Assembly (NCBI GenBank): GCA_021730285.1
Contig: CP082962.1
Location: 806,001-870,000, forward strand
Direction of reading: 5' to 3'
Source of the DNA: Desulfovibrio sp. JY
Lineage (GTDB): Bacteria > Desulfobacterota > Desulfovibrionia > Desulfovibrionales > Desulfovibrionaceae
Length of the DNA stretch: 64,000 bases
Shown: positions 41,859-50,861 of the stretch, one piece after another
Layout: each line of letters starts with the position of its first letter
Position numbering within the stretch: the stretch's first letter is position 1
Translations under genes and position numbers: made by a program
Notes under the pieces: model-generated
Databases searched by the model: none
What the model saw: the letters and a program-made list of their open reading frames with translations, nothing else
What the model was told of the DNA's origin: nothing

Positions 41859-44800
41859 TTAAACGACAGGCAGGCTGACGGTGACGATCGTGCCGGCGTC
41901 GGGGGTGGATTCCATGGCGATTTCGCCGTGCTGGCTGCGGGTCATGAGGCGCGCGGAGTAGGTGCCGAGCCCGTTGCCGCCGTTTTTGCCGCTGGTGGCG
42001 TATTTCTCGAAGAAGACGGGGATGAAGTCTTCGGGCACGGGTGTCGGGTTTTGGATGGTGAGGACGGCGCGACCGTCCTTTTCGGCAAGGCTGATCGTCA
42101 CCACGTGACCGGATATTTCGGCTTCGATGGCGTTTTTGAGGAGATTGGCGACGATATTCTGGCACAGCAAGGCGTTGCCGGTAATGAAGAGTTCTTTTGG
42201 CGACTGGAGGGCCACGCCGACGCCCTTGGCCTTGGCCATGGACTCGAGCATGGACACGACGCCGGCGACGATACGGGCCAGGTCGATACGCTGGGCCTGC
42301 AGGACGTAGGTTCCCATCTCCATCCTATAGAGGTCCAGGGACAGCTCGATCTGCTCGAGCATGGCATGGCCGGACTGCTCAATTTCACGCAGCAGCTCGC
42401 GTTGATCGTCGGTGACCGGCCCGACCGTGCCGATGATTTCCGGCAGATTGACGATGCTGTTGAGCGGCGCCTTGAGGTCGTGGCGCATGATGCGCTCCAC
42501 GTCTTCGCGCACGTTTTCCAGCTCCTTGCGGGCCGAAATGTCGTCGAAGGTCCAGATGGAACCCGAGGCAGGGTTGGCGACATCGACGCGACGCCCGTGC
42601 ACGGCGCACCAAAACGACCGGCCGGTCTTGTCGTGGAAGCGCTCTTCGAAGTGCACCTCCTTTCCGGCGGCGACCAGGGCCAGTTGTTCCCGGCGAAAGG
42701 TCCGCAGGCGGCCGACGCTTTCATGGACCTCGGCCAGGGGTTTGCCGGCCATCACCTCGGTGGCTATGCCGAAAAGTTCGGCAAAGCGGCGGTTGACGCG
42801 CACCACCATGTCGTCCGGGCCGAGGTGGACGATGCCCACGGACGAGGCGTTGAAGATGGCCTCGAATTCGCCCATGAGCTGGCGTAGGCGTTCCTTGCTC
42901 TTGCGCTGGGGGGTGATGTCCTCCTTGACGACCACGAAATGGCTGATTTCGCCTTTCTCGTCGCGCACGGGCGATATGGAGGAGTCTTCCCAGTAGAGTT
43001 CGCCGTTTTTCTTGCGGTTGCAGAATTCGCCGCGCCAAACCTTGCCGGCCAAGAGGGTGTCCCACAGGTCCCGGTAAAACGCGTCGGGATGCACACCGCT
43101 TTTCAGCATCCTGGGATTTTGTCCCTTTGCCTCCTCCGGGGTGTAGCCGGTCAGGATGGAGAAGTGGGGATTGACGTATTCGATGGTTCCTTCGAGGTCG
43201 GTAATGGCGATGGAAGCCGGCGATTGTTCCACGGCCGCCCACAACAGGCGCAACGTGGCGTCCTTTTTGCGTTCCTCGGTGATGTCCTCGACGGAGGCGA
43301 TGACGGGGGTGGGCGAGACGCCGGCCTCGACCGGGCTGAAGATGGCCCGAAGGTACAGGCTGCGTCCGCCGAGAACCGACGAATAGGGGCCTTCGGCCCG
43401 GGCCAGTTCGCCGGCCAGGGCCCGGGTCAGGGCTTCCTGGAAGAAAAAGGGCAGCAGCGGAACAAGGTTGATCCCGATGATCTTGTCCGCCGTGATGCCC
43501 AGGATCTCGAGGTGTCGCTTGTTGCAGCTGACCACGGTGCCGGTGGCGTCGAAAAAGACCTGGCCAAGGGGAGAGCTCTCGAAAATGACGCGCAGTTGCC
43601 GTTCCTGGTCGGCCAGGGCGGTTTCGGCCTGTTTGCGCTTGGTGATGTCCGTGCAAAAGCCTTCGAGGTGGGCGATCGCCCCGGATTTGTCGCACACGGC
43701 CCGGATGTTGAGCGAGACCCAGATGCTGTCGCCGTAGCGCGTCAGACGGCGGGTTTCGTAATTGGAGAGTTGGCCGCAGCTTTTCAGCGCATCGAGCAGA
43801 GCGCCACGTTCGCCGGAATCGAAGTAGACCTGGTCCCGGATGTTGGCCACTTCGGCCAGCATGGCCTCGGGATCGGGGTAGCCGTACATCCGGGCCAGAT
43901 AACCGTTGGCCTTGAGATAGCGCCCGTCGGGGGTGGAGGTGAAAATGCCCATGGGCGCGTTTTCGTAGAGCTGGCGCAGGGCCTCCTCGCTTTGGCGCAT
44001 GGCCTGCTCCGCCCGCAGCCGGTCGCTGATGTCGCGGATGTAGCCGCCCACCCCCGCTTTTCCCTCGTCCAGGGGCACGGGGAACTTCCTGGCCTCAAAG
44101 GTGCGATCGCCCAGGATCTCGAGCATGGTCACGATCTCACGGCCATCCCGGGCGGCGACGTCGGATTCATGGCAGCGGGCGGCGAGTTCGGGGGGCATCA
44201 GGTCGAAGTCGGTGCGGCCGATCACTTCCTCGGGAGTCTTGCCCATGAAATCGGCCAGTCTTTTGTTGAGGACCAGATGGCGCAAATCGGCGTCCTTCAA
44301 AAAGGCCATGTCGCTTGTGGCTTCGATAAAGGCGCGATAGCGGCCCTCGCCGCGCCTCAGCGCCTCGTTGGCCGCCACGAGTTCGCGCGTGCGCACGGCC
44401 ACGGTGCGTTCCAGACCGGTCTTGGCCGCGTCCAGGGCGACGGTGGCCGCTCCGACGGCCCGGGCCAGCCGGGCCGGCCAGGACAGAAAGCCGAAAAAGG
44501 CCCCTCCCAGCGCCAGCCAGGCGATAGCCGCCCCCGTGACCAGGGGCACGGAGGGCCGCAGGGATTTCCAGCCGCCGTCCGGGACGGCGGCAAGCTGCCA
44601 CCTGCCGCCGGGAACGGCCATATCCACGGTGACGGGGTCGTCCGCGAAGATGGCCCGGTCGCCATGGACCATCGGGACCACGGCGGCCCCGGTGCCGGCC
44701 AGACGGATGCCCAGCCGTATTTTGCCGGCGCGTTCGTGCTCCACGTCGTGAAAAAACGCATCCGCGTCGATGGTGATGGTGGCCACCCCCCACAGGCGGC

Positions 44801-45347
44801 CGGACACGCGTGGACCGCCCGGCAGAAAAACGGGTGCCCGGGCGATGATGCCGCGCCCGCCCTGCAGCAGCGTCACCGGTCCGTCGAGGGACGTCCGGCC
44901 GGCCTCCAGGGTGCGCTCCAGGGCCTGGCGCTGGGAGGACGGCAGGTCCCGACGCAGCGACAGCCCCAGGATTCCGGCATTGCCGGCTTGCGGGTACACG
45001 TGGCTGACCACGGCGTCGCGGGCGAGCTGGAGGGAGCGGATGCCGGGCACGCCGTCCGCGAGTCCCGCAGCGAACACGGTGAACTGTTGTTCCGTGAGGT
45101 CGGGATTGCCGGTGGCGAAGGCGGCGATGGCCCGCAGAAAAGCGAGCCTTGCGGTCAGGGCCGATTGCAGGGCCAGACGCACGTCGCCGAGATGGGCCAG
45201 GGCGTTGGCCCGGATCTCCTCGACAAACCGGGCATCTTCGCTGCGCCACAAGAGCCAGGCCGCCGGCAGGACCAGGGCCGCCGCCAACGCCAGCGCCAAA
45301 ACAAGCAGTTTGAACCGTTGCGCCAGGCCGTTGCCCATGCGCCGCAT
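41859..45347 (-). CDS. CHASE / five-PAS sensor histidine kinase
   Basis: About 1160 residues. A first membrane helix (KLLVLALALAAALVLPAAWL), a periplasmic CHASE domain (region with TGNPDLTEQQFTVFAAG and VVSHVYPQAGNAGIL), a second helix, then five PAS repeats that can be counted by their starts: RYRAFIEATSDMAFLKD, RQLYENAPMGIFTS, LRVIFESSPLGQVFF, LLWAAVEQSPASIAI and FEAIFNASSVGIVHL. The core has His in RIMRHDLKAPLNSI and HATPase motifs NLLKNAIEAE and GGNGLGTYSAR. No receiver is attached. The start at 45347 or 45338 cannot be settled by ribosome site. The ligand is unknown. Confidence 0.88.
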   Translation of the reverse strand: MRRMGNGLAQRFKLLVLALALAAALVLPAAWLLWRSEDARFVEEIRANALAHLGDVRLALQSALTARLAFLRAIAAFATGNPDLTEQQFTVFAAGLADGVPGIRSLQLARDAVVSHVYPQAGNAGILGLSLRRDLPSSQRQALERTLEAGRTSLDGPVTLLQGGRGIIARAPVFLPGGPRVSGRLWGVATITIDADAFFHDVEHERAGKIRLGIRLAGTGAAVVPMVHGDRAIFADDPVTVDMAVPGGRWQLAAVPDGGWKSLRPSVPLVTGAAIAWLALGGAFFGFLSWPARLARAVGAATVALDAAKTGLERTVAVRTRELVAANEALRRGEGRYRAFIEATSDMAFLKDADLRHLVLNKRLADFMGKTPEEVIGRTDFDLMPPELAARCHESDVAARDGREIVTMLEILGDRTFEARKFPVPLDEGKAGVGGYIRDISDRLRAEQAMRQSEEALRQLYENAPMGIFTSTPDGRYLKANGYLARMYGYPDPEAMLAEVANIRDQVYFDSGERGALLDALKSCGQLSNYETRRLTRYGDSIWVSLNIRAVCDKSGAIAHLEGFCTDITKRKQAETALADQERQLRVIFESSPLGQVFFDATGTVVSCNKRHLEILGITADKIIGINLVPLLPFFFQEALTRALAGELARAEGPYSSVLGGRSLYLRAIFSPVEAGVSPTPVIASVEDITEERKKDATLRLLWAAVEQSPASIAITDLEGTIEYVNPHFSILTGYTPEEAKGQNPRMLKSGVHPDAFYRDLWDTLLAGKVWRGEFCNRKKNGELYWEDSSISPVRDEKGEISHFVVVKEDITPQRKSKERLRQLMGEFEAIFNASSVGIVHLGPDDMVVRVNRRFAELFGIATEVMAGKPLAEVHESVGRLRTFRREQLALVAAGKEVHFEERFHDKTGRSFWCAVHGRRVDVANPASGSIWTFDDISARKELENVREDVERIMRHDLKAPLNSIVNLPEIIGTVGPVTDDQRELLREIEQSGHAMLEQIELSLDLYRMEMGTYVLQAQRIDLARIVAGVVSMLESMAKAKGVGVALQSPKELFITGNALLCQNIVANLLKNAIEAEISGHVVTISLAEKDGRAVLTIQNPTPVPEDFIPVFFEKYATSGKNGGNGLGTYSARLMTRSQHGEIAMESTPDAGTIVTVSLPVV

Positions 45348-45560
45348 CCCCGGAAAAAGTCGAAAGCGGGCCGCCCGCGCATGGCCCGCCAAGCGGCAGG
45401 CGACCGCGCCCACAATGGACGCATCCCGCCGATTCCACTCGTTCTATAGCGCTTGGGGGGGCGAGGCAAGCCTCCCCTTGACTTCATTGGGCAGCCCGCC
45501 CACAGTTTCTTTGCATTTTTTGACGTTCACGCCCCGCAACACCTTCCATGAGGTCGCGAA

Positions 45561-46520
45561 ATGACGACAACCAGCCTCCGTCCAGCGGACAGCGTCTCGG
45601 TCACGGTCCTTATCGACAACTCCCTGGATCATTTTCTGCTCGACTCGGGCGAGGCCATGCAACGCCCGCTCCTGTCCTGGACCGACAATCCTGTGGCGGA
45701 ACACGGCCTGTCGCTGTGCGTCGCCTTCGAGGGTTCCGGCGAGCGCCATACGGTGCTGCTGGATACGGGACTCAGTGCAAGGACCTTGCTGCGCAACATG
45801 GACGCCCTCGGCGTTTCCCCGGACAGCGTCGAGGCCGTCATCCTCAGCCACGGCCACATGGACCATACCGGCGGCCTGCTGGAACTCCTGGCCAGGCGCA
45901 AGGCGGGCTGCGACCTCATTTCGCATCCCGGGGCCTATTGCCGCCGGCGGCTCAACATTCCCGGCAAGGGGCCGCAGCCGGAGCTGCCGTCGCTTGACGC
46001 CACGGAACTTCGGGCGGCCGGCGCGAACATCGTCACCGAGGCCGGACCCGCAACCTGGTTTTCGGACATGCTGCTGACCCTTGGCGAGGTCGAACGCACC
46101 ACGGATTTCGAAAAGGGCTTTCCCATGGCCGAGATCGAAACCGACGGCGCCTGGGGACCCGACCCCTTCCTCGACGACCAGGCCATCGTATTTTACGTGC
46201 GGGACAAGGGGCTCGTGGTCATAAGCGGCTGCGCCCATGCCGGCATCGTCAACACCGTGCGCTATGCCCGGAAAGTGACGGGCGTGGACAAGGTCCATGC
46301 CGTCATGGGGGGCTTCCATCTGACCGGGCCGGCCTTTGCGGCCGTGGTCGGGCCGACGGCGGCGGCGCTTGAGGAATTCGGCGCGCGTTACATCATCCCC
46401 ATGCACTGCACGGGGTTTAGCGCCACGACCGCCATGGCCCAGGCCCTGCCGGAGGAGTTTCTTTTAAGCAGCGTGGGCACGCGCTTCACCTTCGGCGCCG
46501 CCAACAAGGAAACGCGGTAG
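45561..46520 (+). CDS. Metallo-beta-lactamase-fold hydrolase (MptE/tetrahydromethanopterin-type family)
   Basis: 319 residues. The dinuclear zinc motif is LSHGHMDHTGG, with a second His in SGCAHAGIVNT and a C-terminal His in PMHCTGF. The N-terminal SVSVTVLIDNSLDHF is typical of the family related to 7,8-dihydropterin-6-methyl-4-(beta-D-ribofuranosyl)-aminobenzene-5'-phosphate synthase. Oxygen-reducing flavodiiron proteins share only the fold. It has no signal peptide. The divergent histidine kinase starts about 210 nt upstream. The substrate is not known. Confidence 0.8.
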   Translation: MTTTSLRPADSVSVTVLIDNSLDHFLLDSGEAMQRPLLSWTDNPVAEHGLSLCVAFEGSGERHTVLLDTGLSARTLLRNMDALGVSPDSVEAVILSHGHMDHTGGLLELLARRKAGCDLISHPGAYCRRRLNIPGKGPQPELPSLDATELRAAGANIVTEAGPATWFSDMLLTLGEVERTTDFEKGFPMAEIETDGAWGPDPFLDDQAIVFYVRDKGLVVISGCAHAGIVNTVRYARKVTGVDKVHAVMGGFHLTGPAFAAVVGPTAAALEEFGARYIIPMHCTGFSATTAMAQALPEEFLLSSVGTRFTFGAANKETR

Positions 46521-46549
46521 AAACCGCCCCGTAAAAAACTTCGCAACGC

Positions 46550-46604
46550 GGCGGGCGCGGGGGAGGAGAACCTTTTTTACCGGGTTTTCCCAGCCGCGCC
46601 CGCC
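46550..46604. terminator. Perfect 11-bp inverted repeat between convergent genes
   Basis: GGCGGGCGCGG (46550-46560) pairs exactly with CCGCGCCCGCC (46594-46604); the 33-nt interior contains CCTTTTTTACCGGG. It likely limits readthrough between the convergent MBL and dehydrogenase genes. Confidence 0.6.
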
Positions 46605-46620
46605 CTGCCTGCCCCTTCCG

Positions 46621-47628
46621 TTAAAACACCACCACCTGTTTGCCGACCATGCGTCCCGAGCACTGGGCGATATGCGCCTTGGCGAAAACGGCCGGGTCCA
46701 GGCCGTGCCGGGTTTTGCCCAGGGTCGGCCGCACGACGCCGGAATCCAGAAGCGCCGCCACCCGGGCCAGAATCCCGCCTTGCCGGGCCATGTCCGCGGT
46801 CTTGTACATGGACCGGCAGAACATGAATTCCCAGTGGATGCTGGCGCAGCGCGACTTGAACACCGTGATGTCGAGGGGACCCGACGGATCGTCGATCAGG
46901 CACACCGCGCCCTGGGGCGCGATCATGGCGGCCATGGCCCGCCAGTGGGTCTCCACGTGGGTGGTGCAAAAAATGACGCCCACGTCGCTGATGCCGGCCG
47001 CGCGCAGGGCGGCGGGCATGTCCTTGGTGTGGTCGAGCACCAGATGCGCGCCCAGCTCCCGGCACCAGGCGGCGGATTCCGGCCGCGAGGCCGTGGCGAT
47101 CACCCGCGCCCCGGCCCAGGCGGCGAGCTGGATGGCGATGGACCCCACCCCGCCGGCCCCGCCGACAACAAGCACCTCGCGCCCGGCATTGACCCCGGCG
47201 GCATCGGTCAGCCCCAGACGGTCGAAAAGGGCCTCGTAGGCGGTGAGGCTGGTCAGCGGCATGGCGGCCGCCGCCGCGTCGTCCAGGGTCTGCGGGGCCC
47301 TCGCCGCGATGCGCGCGTCCACCAGGTGCAGCGCGGCGTCGCAGCCCGGCCGGGTGACGTCACCGGCATAATAGACACGGTCGCCCGGCGCGAAGCCGGT
47401 CGCCGCCTCGCCAACCGCCGCCACCGTTCCCACGGCGTCGTAGCCGAGGATATGCTCTTCGCCCGGGGCCATGCGCTCATGCACCTTGGCGTCCACGGGG
47501 TTGACGGAAACCGCCGCCACCCGCACGAGCAGATCCCAGGGCCCGGGAACCGGGTCCGGGACCTCGGCCAGAAAAAACGCTCCCGACGCCTCGGCCGACA
47601 GGCCGCCCTTGGCCATCACTGCCTGCAT
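46621..47628 (-). CDS. Zinc-type alcohol dehydrogenase-like / quinone oxidoreductase family protein
   Basis: 335-residue medium-chain dehydrogenase. GYDAVGTVAAVGEAATGF and FAPGDRVYYAGDVTRPG belong to the catalytic domain; VLVVGGAGGVGSIAIQLAAWAG is the NAD(P)H-binding Rossmann motif. The structural-zinc four-cysteine loop is absent, placing it in the quinone-oxidoreductase or ZADH branch (YhdH/AcuI-like). Start ATG 47628 after AAGGAGG. Substrate unknown; reduction of activated double bonds or quinones is usual for the branch. Confidence 0.85.
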   Translation of the reverse strand: MQAVMAKGGLSAEASGAFFLAEVPDPVPGPWDLLVRVAAVSVNPVDAKVHERMAPGEEHILGYDAVGTVAAVGEAATGFAPGDRVYYAGDVTRPGCDAALHLVDARIAARAPQTLDDAAAAAMPLTSLTAYEALFDRLGLTDAAGVNAGREVLVVGGAGGVGSIAIQLAAWAGARVIATASRPESAAWCRELGAHLVLDHTKDMPAALRAAGISDVGVIFCTTHVETHWRAMAAMIAPQGAVCLIDDPSGPLDITVFKSRCASIHWEFMFCRSMYKTADMARQGGILARVAALLDSGVVRPTLGKTRHGLDPAVFAKAHIAQCSGRMVGKQVVVF

Positions 47629-47806
47629 GGATACCTCCTTGTCCCCTTTGGGGAGACCGTATCAGTGGAGTGCCCCGAACCCGGACCAAACACAAGGCAT
47701 GCCTCTGGCTGCGACAGGCAGGCGCAGGGAACCGGGACACGGCGGCAGAAGCCGACACGACGCGGGCGAAGACCAGGAGGACCAGAAGGATGCCTGCGCC
47801 GGGCGT

Positions 47807-47839
47807 AAAAAAAGGAGCCCCGACACCTCAGGGCTCCTT
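47807..47839 (-). terminator. Rho-independent terminator of the small secreted protein gene
   Basis: On the minus strand AAGGAGCCC pairs with GGGCTCCTT around a 10-nt loop and is followed by a T7 run. Confidence 0.88.
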
Positions 47840-47873
47840 GCAGCATACGGCCGCGCGCCGCATTGCGCGTTTC

Positions 47874-48194
47874 TTAATAGAGGAGCGCCTGCAGCGCCAT
47901 CATGAATGTCTCAAACTCGCCCAAGGTGATGGCGTCCTGCACCTGCAGGGGCAAGCCGGCCGTACTGGTGGTGGCCGGATTGCCGAAATTGAAATTCGCG
48001 CCAATCGCGGCGGAATCGCCCCATACCATGGCAATGCCCTGGGCCTGCGCAACGTTTTGGGCCACGCCAGCCACCACACCAGGCGCCGCGCCCCCCGCAG
48101 CCCCGGTCTGGGCCGCCGCCGTTGAAACTGTTGTTAAAAGTAAAGCAAAAACAAAAATCATTCCCAGCGCTAACGGCTTCATCTTGTTTGACAT
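47874..48194 (-). CDS. Small secreted or periplasmic protein of unknown function
   Basis: 106 residues. Signal peptide about 1-28 (LGMIFVFALLLTTVSTAAAQ), then an Ala/Gly-rich stretch (TGAAGGAAPGVVAGVAQNVAQ), a central WGDSAAIGANFNFGNP segment and an end with two Met in ETFMMALQALLY. No Cys, no known motif. It has its own promoter region and strong terminator, and stands alone, so it is probably expressed highly and on its own. The region upstream of the start (48195-48260) is strikingly AT-rich for this genome. Confidence 0.7.
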   Translation of the reverse strand: MSNKMKPLALGMIFVFALLLTTVSTAAAQTGAAGGAAPGVVAGVAQNVAQAQGIAMVWGDSAAIGANFNFGNPATTSTAGLPLQVQDAITLGEFETFMMALQALLY

Positions 48195-48493
48195 AGCATC
48201 CCCCTTTGTAAAAACATTAATAATGACAATGAATACTACTATACACAAAATATGACACCACACGACAGTCCTTGCAAGGGAAAAATAGAAAAACGCAGGG
48301 AAGTGTGGCCGAAAATGCGGGGCAGCCGGTACACGCCGCGCAAAAAATCCTGGGCAAAGGGCCTGTTGCACGCAATCCTGGCCACGGCGGCCGGGACAAC
48401 AGGCTTCGAAGAGACGTCGATGGTAATTGTAGGGCCCCAATGGCACGATGCGGCGCACGCTGCAGCCTGGAGAAGACCTTGGAGAACTCTGCG

Positions 48494-48655
48494 CCGGGGG
48501 AAACCTTGCCTTACGAAAGGTTTCCCCCCGGCCCCCTTTCTCAAGACTTTCAACGGTGACGGATGGTTATCCGAACGACATTTGCAATGGGAGGAAGTTT
48601 AGGAAGGGGAGAGCGCGAGAGGGGAGAACCCTTTTCAAAGGGTTTCCCCTCTCGC
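48494..48655. repeat. Two-hairpin dispersed repeat, copy D
   Basis: Left hairpin 48494-48531 (CCGGGGGAAACC arm, loop larger than in other copies), right hairpin 48615-48655 (GCGAGAGGGG arms). The centre keeps the AAGACTTT and GAGGAAGTTTAGGAAGGGGAGAGC flanks but lacks a good inverted repeat. It is 22 nt beyond the 3' end of the PhoU-kinase gene. Confidence 0.82.
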
Positions 48656-48677
48656 ACTTTTCTCTCCTGACCTCCCC

Positions 48678-50315
48678 TCAATACACCAGTACAGCGTCGG
48701 GGAAGGTGAGTTCTTCGAAGGGGCGGCCGGCGTGGCCGGCGGCGCGGGTGAGCAGGTACACGCCGCGCAGGAAAAGTTCCTGGGCAAAGGGCCGGTTCAT
48801 CTCGAACCGGGCCGAGGTGGCCAGGGCCCGGGCCACGCCGAAGACCAGGCGCGCCTCGAAGAGCGCATCGCCCTGCTCGGCGGCGAATCCCCGGGCAAAT
48901 TCCAGAAACCGCCGCATGACCAGCGACAGCCGGTCCCGAAGCGCCGTCTCGAACACGGGCAGGCGGAAATTGGAGGCCAGGAACACGGCCGTGTCCTGGA
49001 CGTAATCCCCGTCCCGGGAGCGGTGCAGATCGATGTAGTGGATGCGCTGGGCGGTGTGGTCGTAGACGATGTTGTTGAGGTTGAAATCGCCGTGCAGGAA
49101 CACGCGAAACGGGGCGGCAAGGCCCGCTTCGGCGTCCTCGGCGGCGGCGAGCAACTCGGACAGACCCGGAATGTCCACGCCGCAAAGACGCCTGGGCGAG
49201 GCGGCGAAGCCGGGATACAGGCGAAAGACGTCGTCCAGGCGGGCGCGCATCTGACCCATGAAATCCGGGACCACGGGCTGGCGGGAAAGCGTCTGCTCCC
49301 AGATGCCGCCCACGGTCTGGGTGACCAGGAAGCAGGCGTTTTCCACCACTTCCCGGTCGGCGGTCAGCACCACTTCCTGGAGATTGCAGCCGCCCAGATA
49401 CTCGAGCAGCATGGACGCCGAGTCGCCGTCGGTCTGAAAGGCCTGGATGTGGGGCGGAAGTCCCGGCAGGAGCCGCTGCCAGCGCTCGATATTCTCCTTT
49501 TCCTTGGCCAGCTTGTCCGCGTTGCCCTCCTTGAAGAGCACTCCCTTGGAGCGCGAGCCGTGCTCCTCCTGGACCCGGCCGATGCGGCAACCGGAACGCG
49601 TGCCCCATATGGAGCTGAAATCGCCGGCGGAAAGCGGGATGTCCTCGCCCTCGTGGCCCAGGGAATCCTGCAGGGCCTGGTATTGGTGGATTTTGAGCTT
49701 TTCGCCGAGGGCGGCGAAAATGACGGCCTCGCCGATATTGAGCAGGGCGTCGCCCATCCGCTCGAGATAGCGGAAGATATTGAAGCTCGAGATGGCGTTT
49801 TCCGGCGATTCCCCCCGGCGCAGGTCGGCCAGGATGGCGTCGAAAGCGGTTTTGAACCGGTCGTCGAGGGAGAATTCCGCCCGGCAGATGTTAAGCGCCA
49901 GACGCACGTCCTGGCGGGTCAGCGCCGGGTAGACCAACCCGAGGGCCTTGTCCACGTCCACGAAGGGGTCGCGATAGTCGTAGCGCCGGATGAAATTGGG
50001 ATCGGTCAGGTACTGGACCTGGGAGACGATGTTGACGGCGTAGTCGGCGATGCGTTCGAGGTTGATGTTGATGATGTTGGCGGCGCGCACCAGGTCCAGG
50101 GTGCGCTTGTTGTTGTCGCGCGAACCGTGGATGCGGCCCCAGCAGGCGTTCTCGATGACGCTTTTGAGGTTGTCGATGTAGTCGTCGCGGCTTTCAATGC
50201 GCTTGATGCGCGCCGGGTCCGGCCGCTCGACCACCAGCAAGGCGCTTGAGACCTGCTTGGACACCTCGAGCACCATGAAACGGAAATTTTCCTCGATGCC
50301 TTCCAGAATCCGCAT
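48678..50315 (-). CDS. PhoU-domain / APH-like kinase fusion protein
   Basis: 545 residues with an unusual domain pair. The first 200 residues are PhoU-like: MVLEVSKQVSSALLVVE, then RAANIININLERIADYAVNI and a second half with FRYLERMGDALLNIGEAV; the E/D-rich NxxRIxDxAxxI type helices bind metals in PhoU. A kinase-like domain follows (about 245-545): VFLHGDFNLNNIVYD is the HGDxxxxN catalytic loop of aminoglycoside/choline phosphotransferases, and IHYIDLHRSRDGDYVQD the metal-binding Asp site; a Gly/Lys-rich region (GRVQEEHGSRSKGVLFK) is the likely ATP loop. The substrate is unknown. Its immediate neighbours are amphi-Trp, PHP-like and XXXCH genes. Confidence 0.82.
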   Translation of the reverse strand: MRILEGIEENFRFMVLEVSKQVSSALLVVERPDPARIKRIESRDDYIDNLKSVIENACWGRIHGSRDNNKRTLDLVRAANIININLERIADYAVNIVSQVQYLTDPNFIRRYDYRDPFVDVDKALGLVYPALTRQDVRLALNICRAEFSLDDRFKTAFDAILADLRRGESPENAISSFNIFRYLERMGDALLNIGEAVIFAALGEKLKIHQYQALQDSLGHEGEDIPLSAGDFSSIWGTRSGCRIGRVQEEHGSRSKGVLFKEGNADKLAKEKENIERWQRLLPGLPPHIQAFQTDGDSASMLLEYLGGCNLQEVVLTADREVVENACFLVTQTVGGIWEQTLSRQPVVPDFMGQMRARLDDVFRLYPGFAASPRRLCGVDIPGLSELLAAAEDAEAGLAAPFRVFLHGDFNLNNIVYDHTAQRIHYIDLHRSRDGDYVQDTAVFLASNFRLPVFETALRDRLSLVMRRFLEFARGFAAEQGDALFEARLVFGVARALATSARFEMNRPFAQELFLRGVYLLTRAAGHAGRPFEELTFPDAVLVY

Positions 50316-50337
50316 GGCAACGCCCCCCGTCGGTAAA

Positions 50338-50622
50338 TCAGGAATCCGACGCGCCCGGGGCGATGGTCAGCCCCCCGTCCCCCTCGCTTTCCCCGTCGTT
50401 CTCGCGCCAGGAGAACTTGAGGTTGAGCTTCATGCGCCCGCCCATGGACTTGGCCTCGACCACGAAGCCGATGACGCCGCCCGGATGCAGGCAAACTTCA
50501 CCCTCGCGGCTGGAAAAACGCAACTCGCCGGCGGCGAAACCGGCCGTCATTGCCTCCATGTAGCGCCTAAGCGTCTCGGCATCCTGCACGGACTCGTACT
50601 TGAACCGGGATTCCTTATCCAC
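50338..50622 (-). CDS. Amphi-Trp domain small protein
   Basis: 94 residues, GTG start at 50622 after GGAGGGG. The sequence KYESVQDAETLRRYMEAMTAGFAAG, VCLHPGGVIGFVVEAK and KLNLKFSWREN matches the amphi-Trp type, named for an amphipathic strand with a conserved Trp; here the Trp is in FSWREN. Such small proteins are known by bioinformatics in Desulfovibrio with the GAK/XXXCH systems; no biochemical role is established. It is 22 nt before the PhoU-kinase gene. An AT-rich promoter-like stretch (50800-50835) lies upstream. Confidence 0.78.
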   Translation of the reverse strand: MDKESRFKYESVQDAETLRRYMEAMTAGFAAGELRFSSREGEVCLHPGGVIGFVVEAKSMGGRMKLNLKFSWRENDGESEGDGGLTIAPGASDS

Positions 50623-50861
50623 GCCACCCCTCCTTGCCGTCCGGACAGTCCCACGCTGCCGGCGCGGCCCGACGAAAATCCAGCTTTCCAACATACCGGA
50701 ACAATTGCAAGAGGGGATTGGCGAAAGTCGCGCCACCACCTCCCCGGGCCTGCTCGCCCGTGTCGTACCCTCGAAATGCGCGCCACCGCATTTCAAGGGT
50801 AACACATTTGAATACTTATCTCTTTTTTAACAGAAGGACGGATTCGCGCGGAGACGCGCCG

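Noticed and set aside
42939-45449. 836-codon plus-strand ORF opposite the CHASE-PAS kinase
   Set aside because: Long only because of high GC; the minus strand has a continuous CHASE-PAS-kinase sequence.
48436-48456. Sigma-54 promoter (TGGCAC) near 48447
   Set aside because: The -12 element GC at the correct spacing is not present in the expected TTGCA form.
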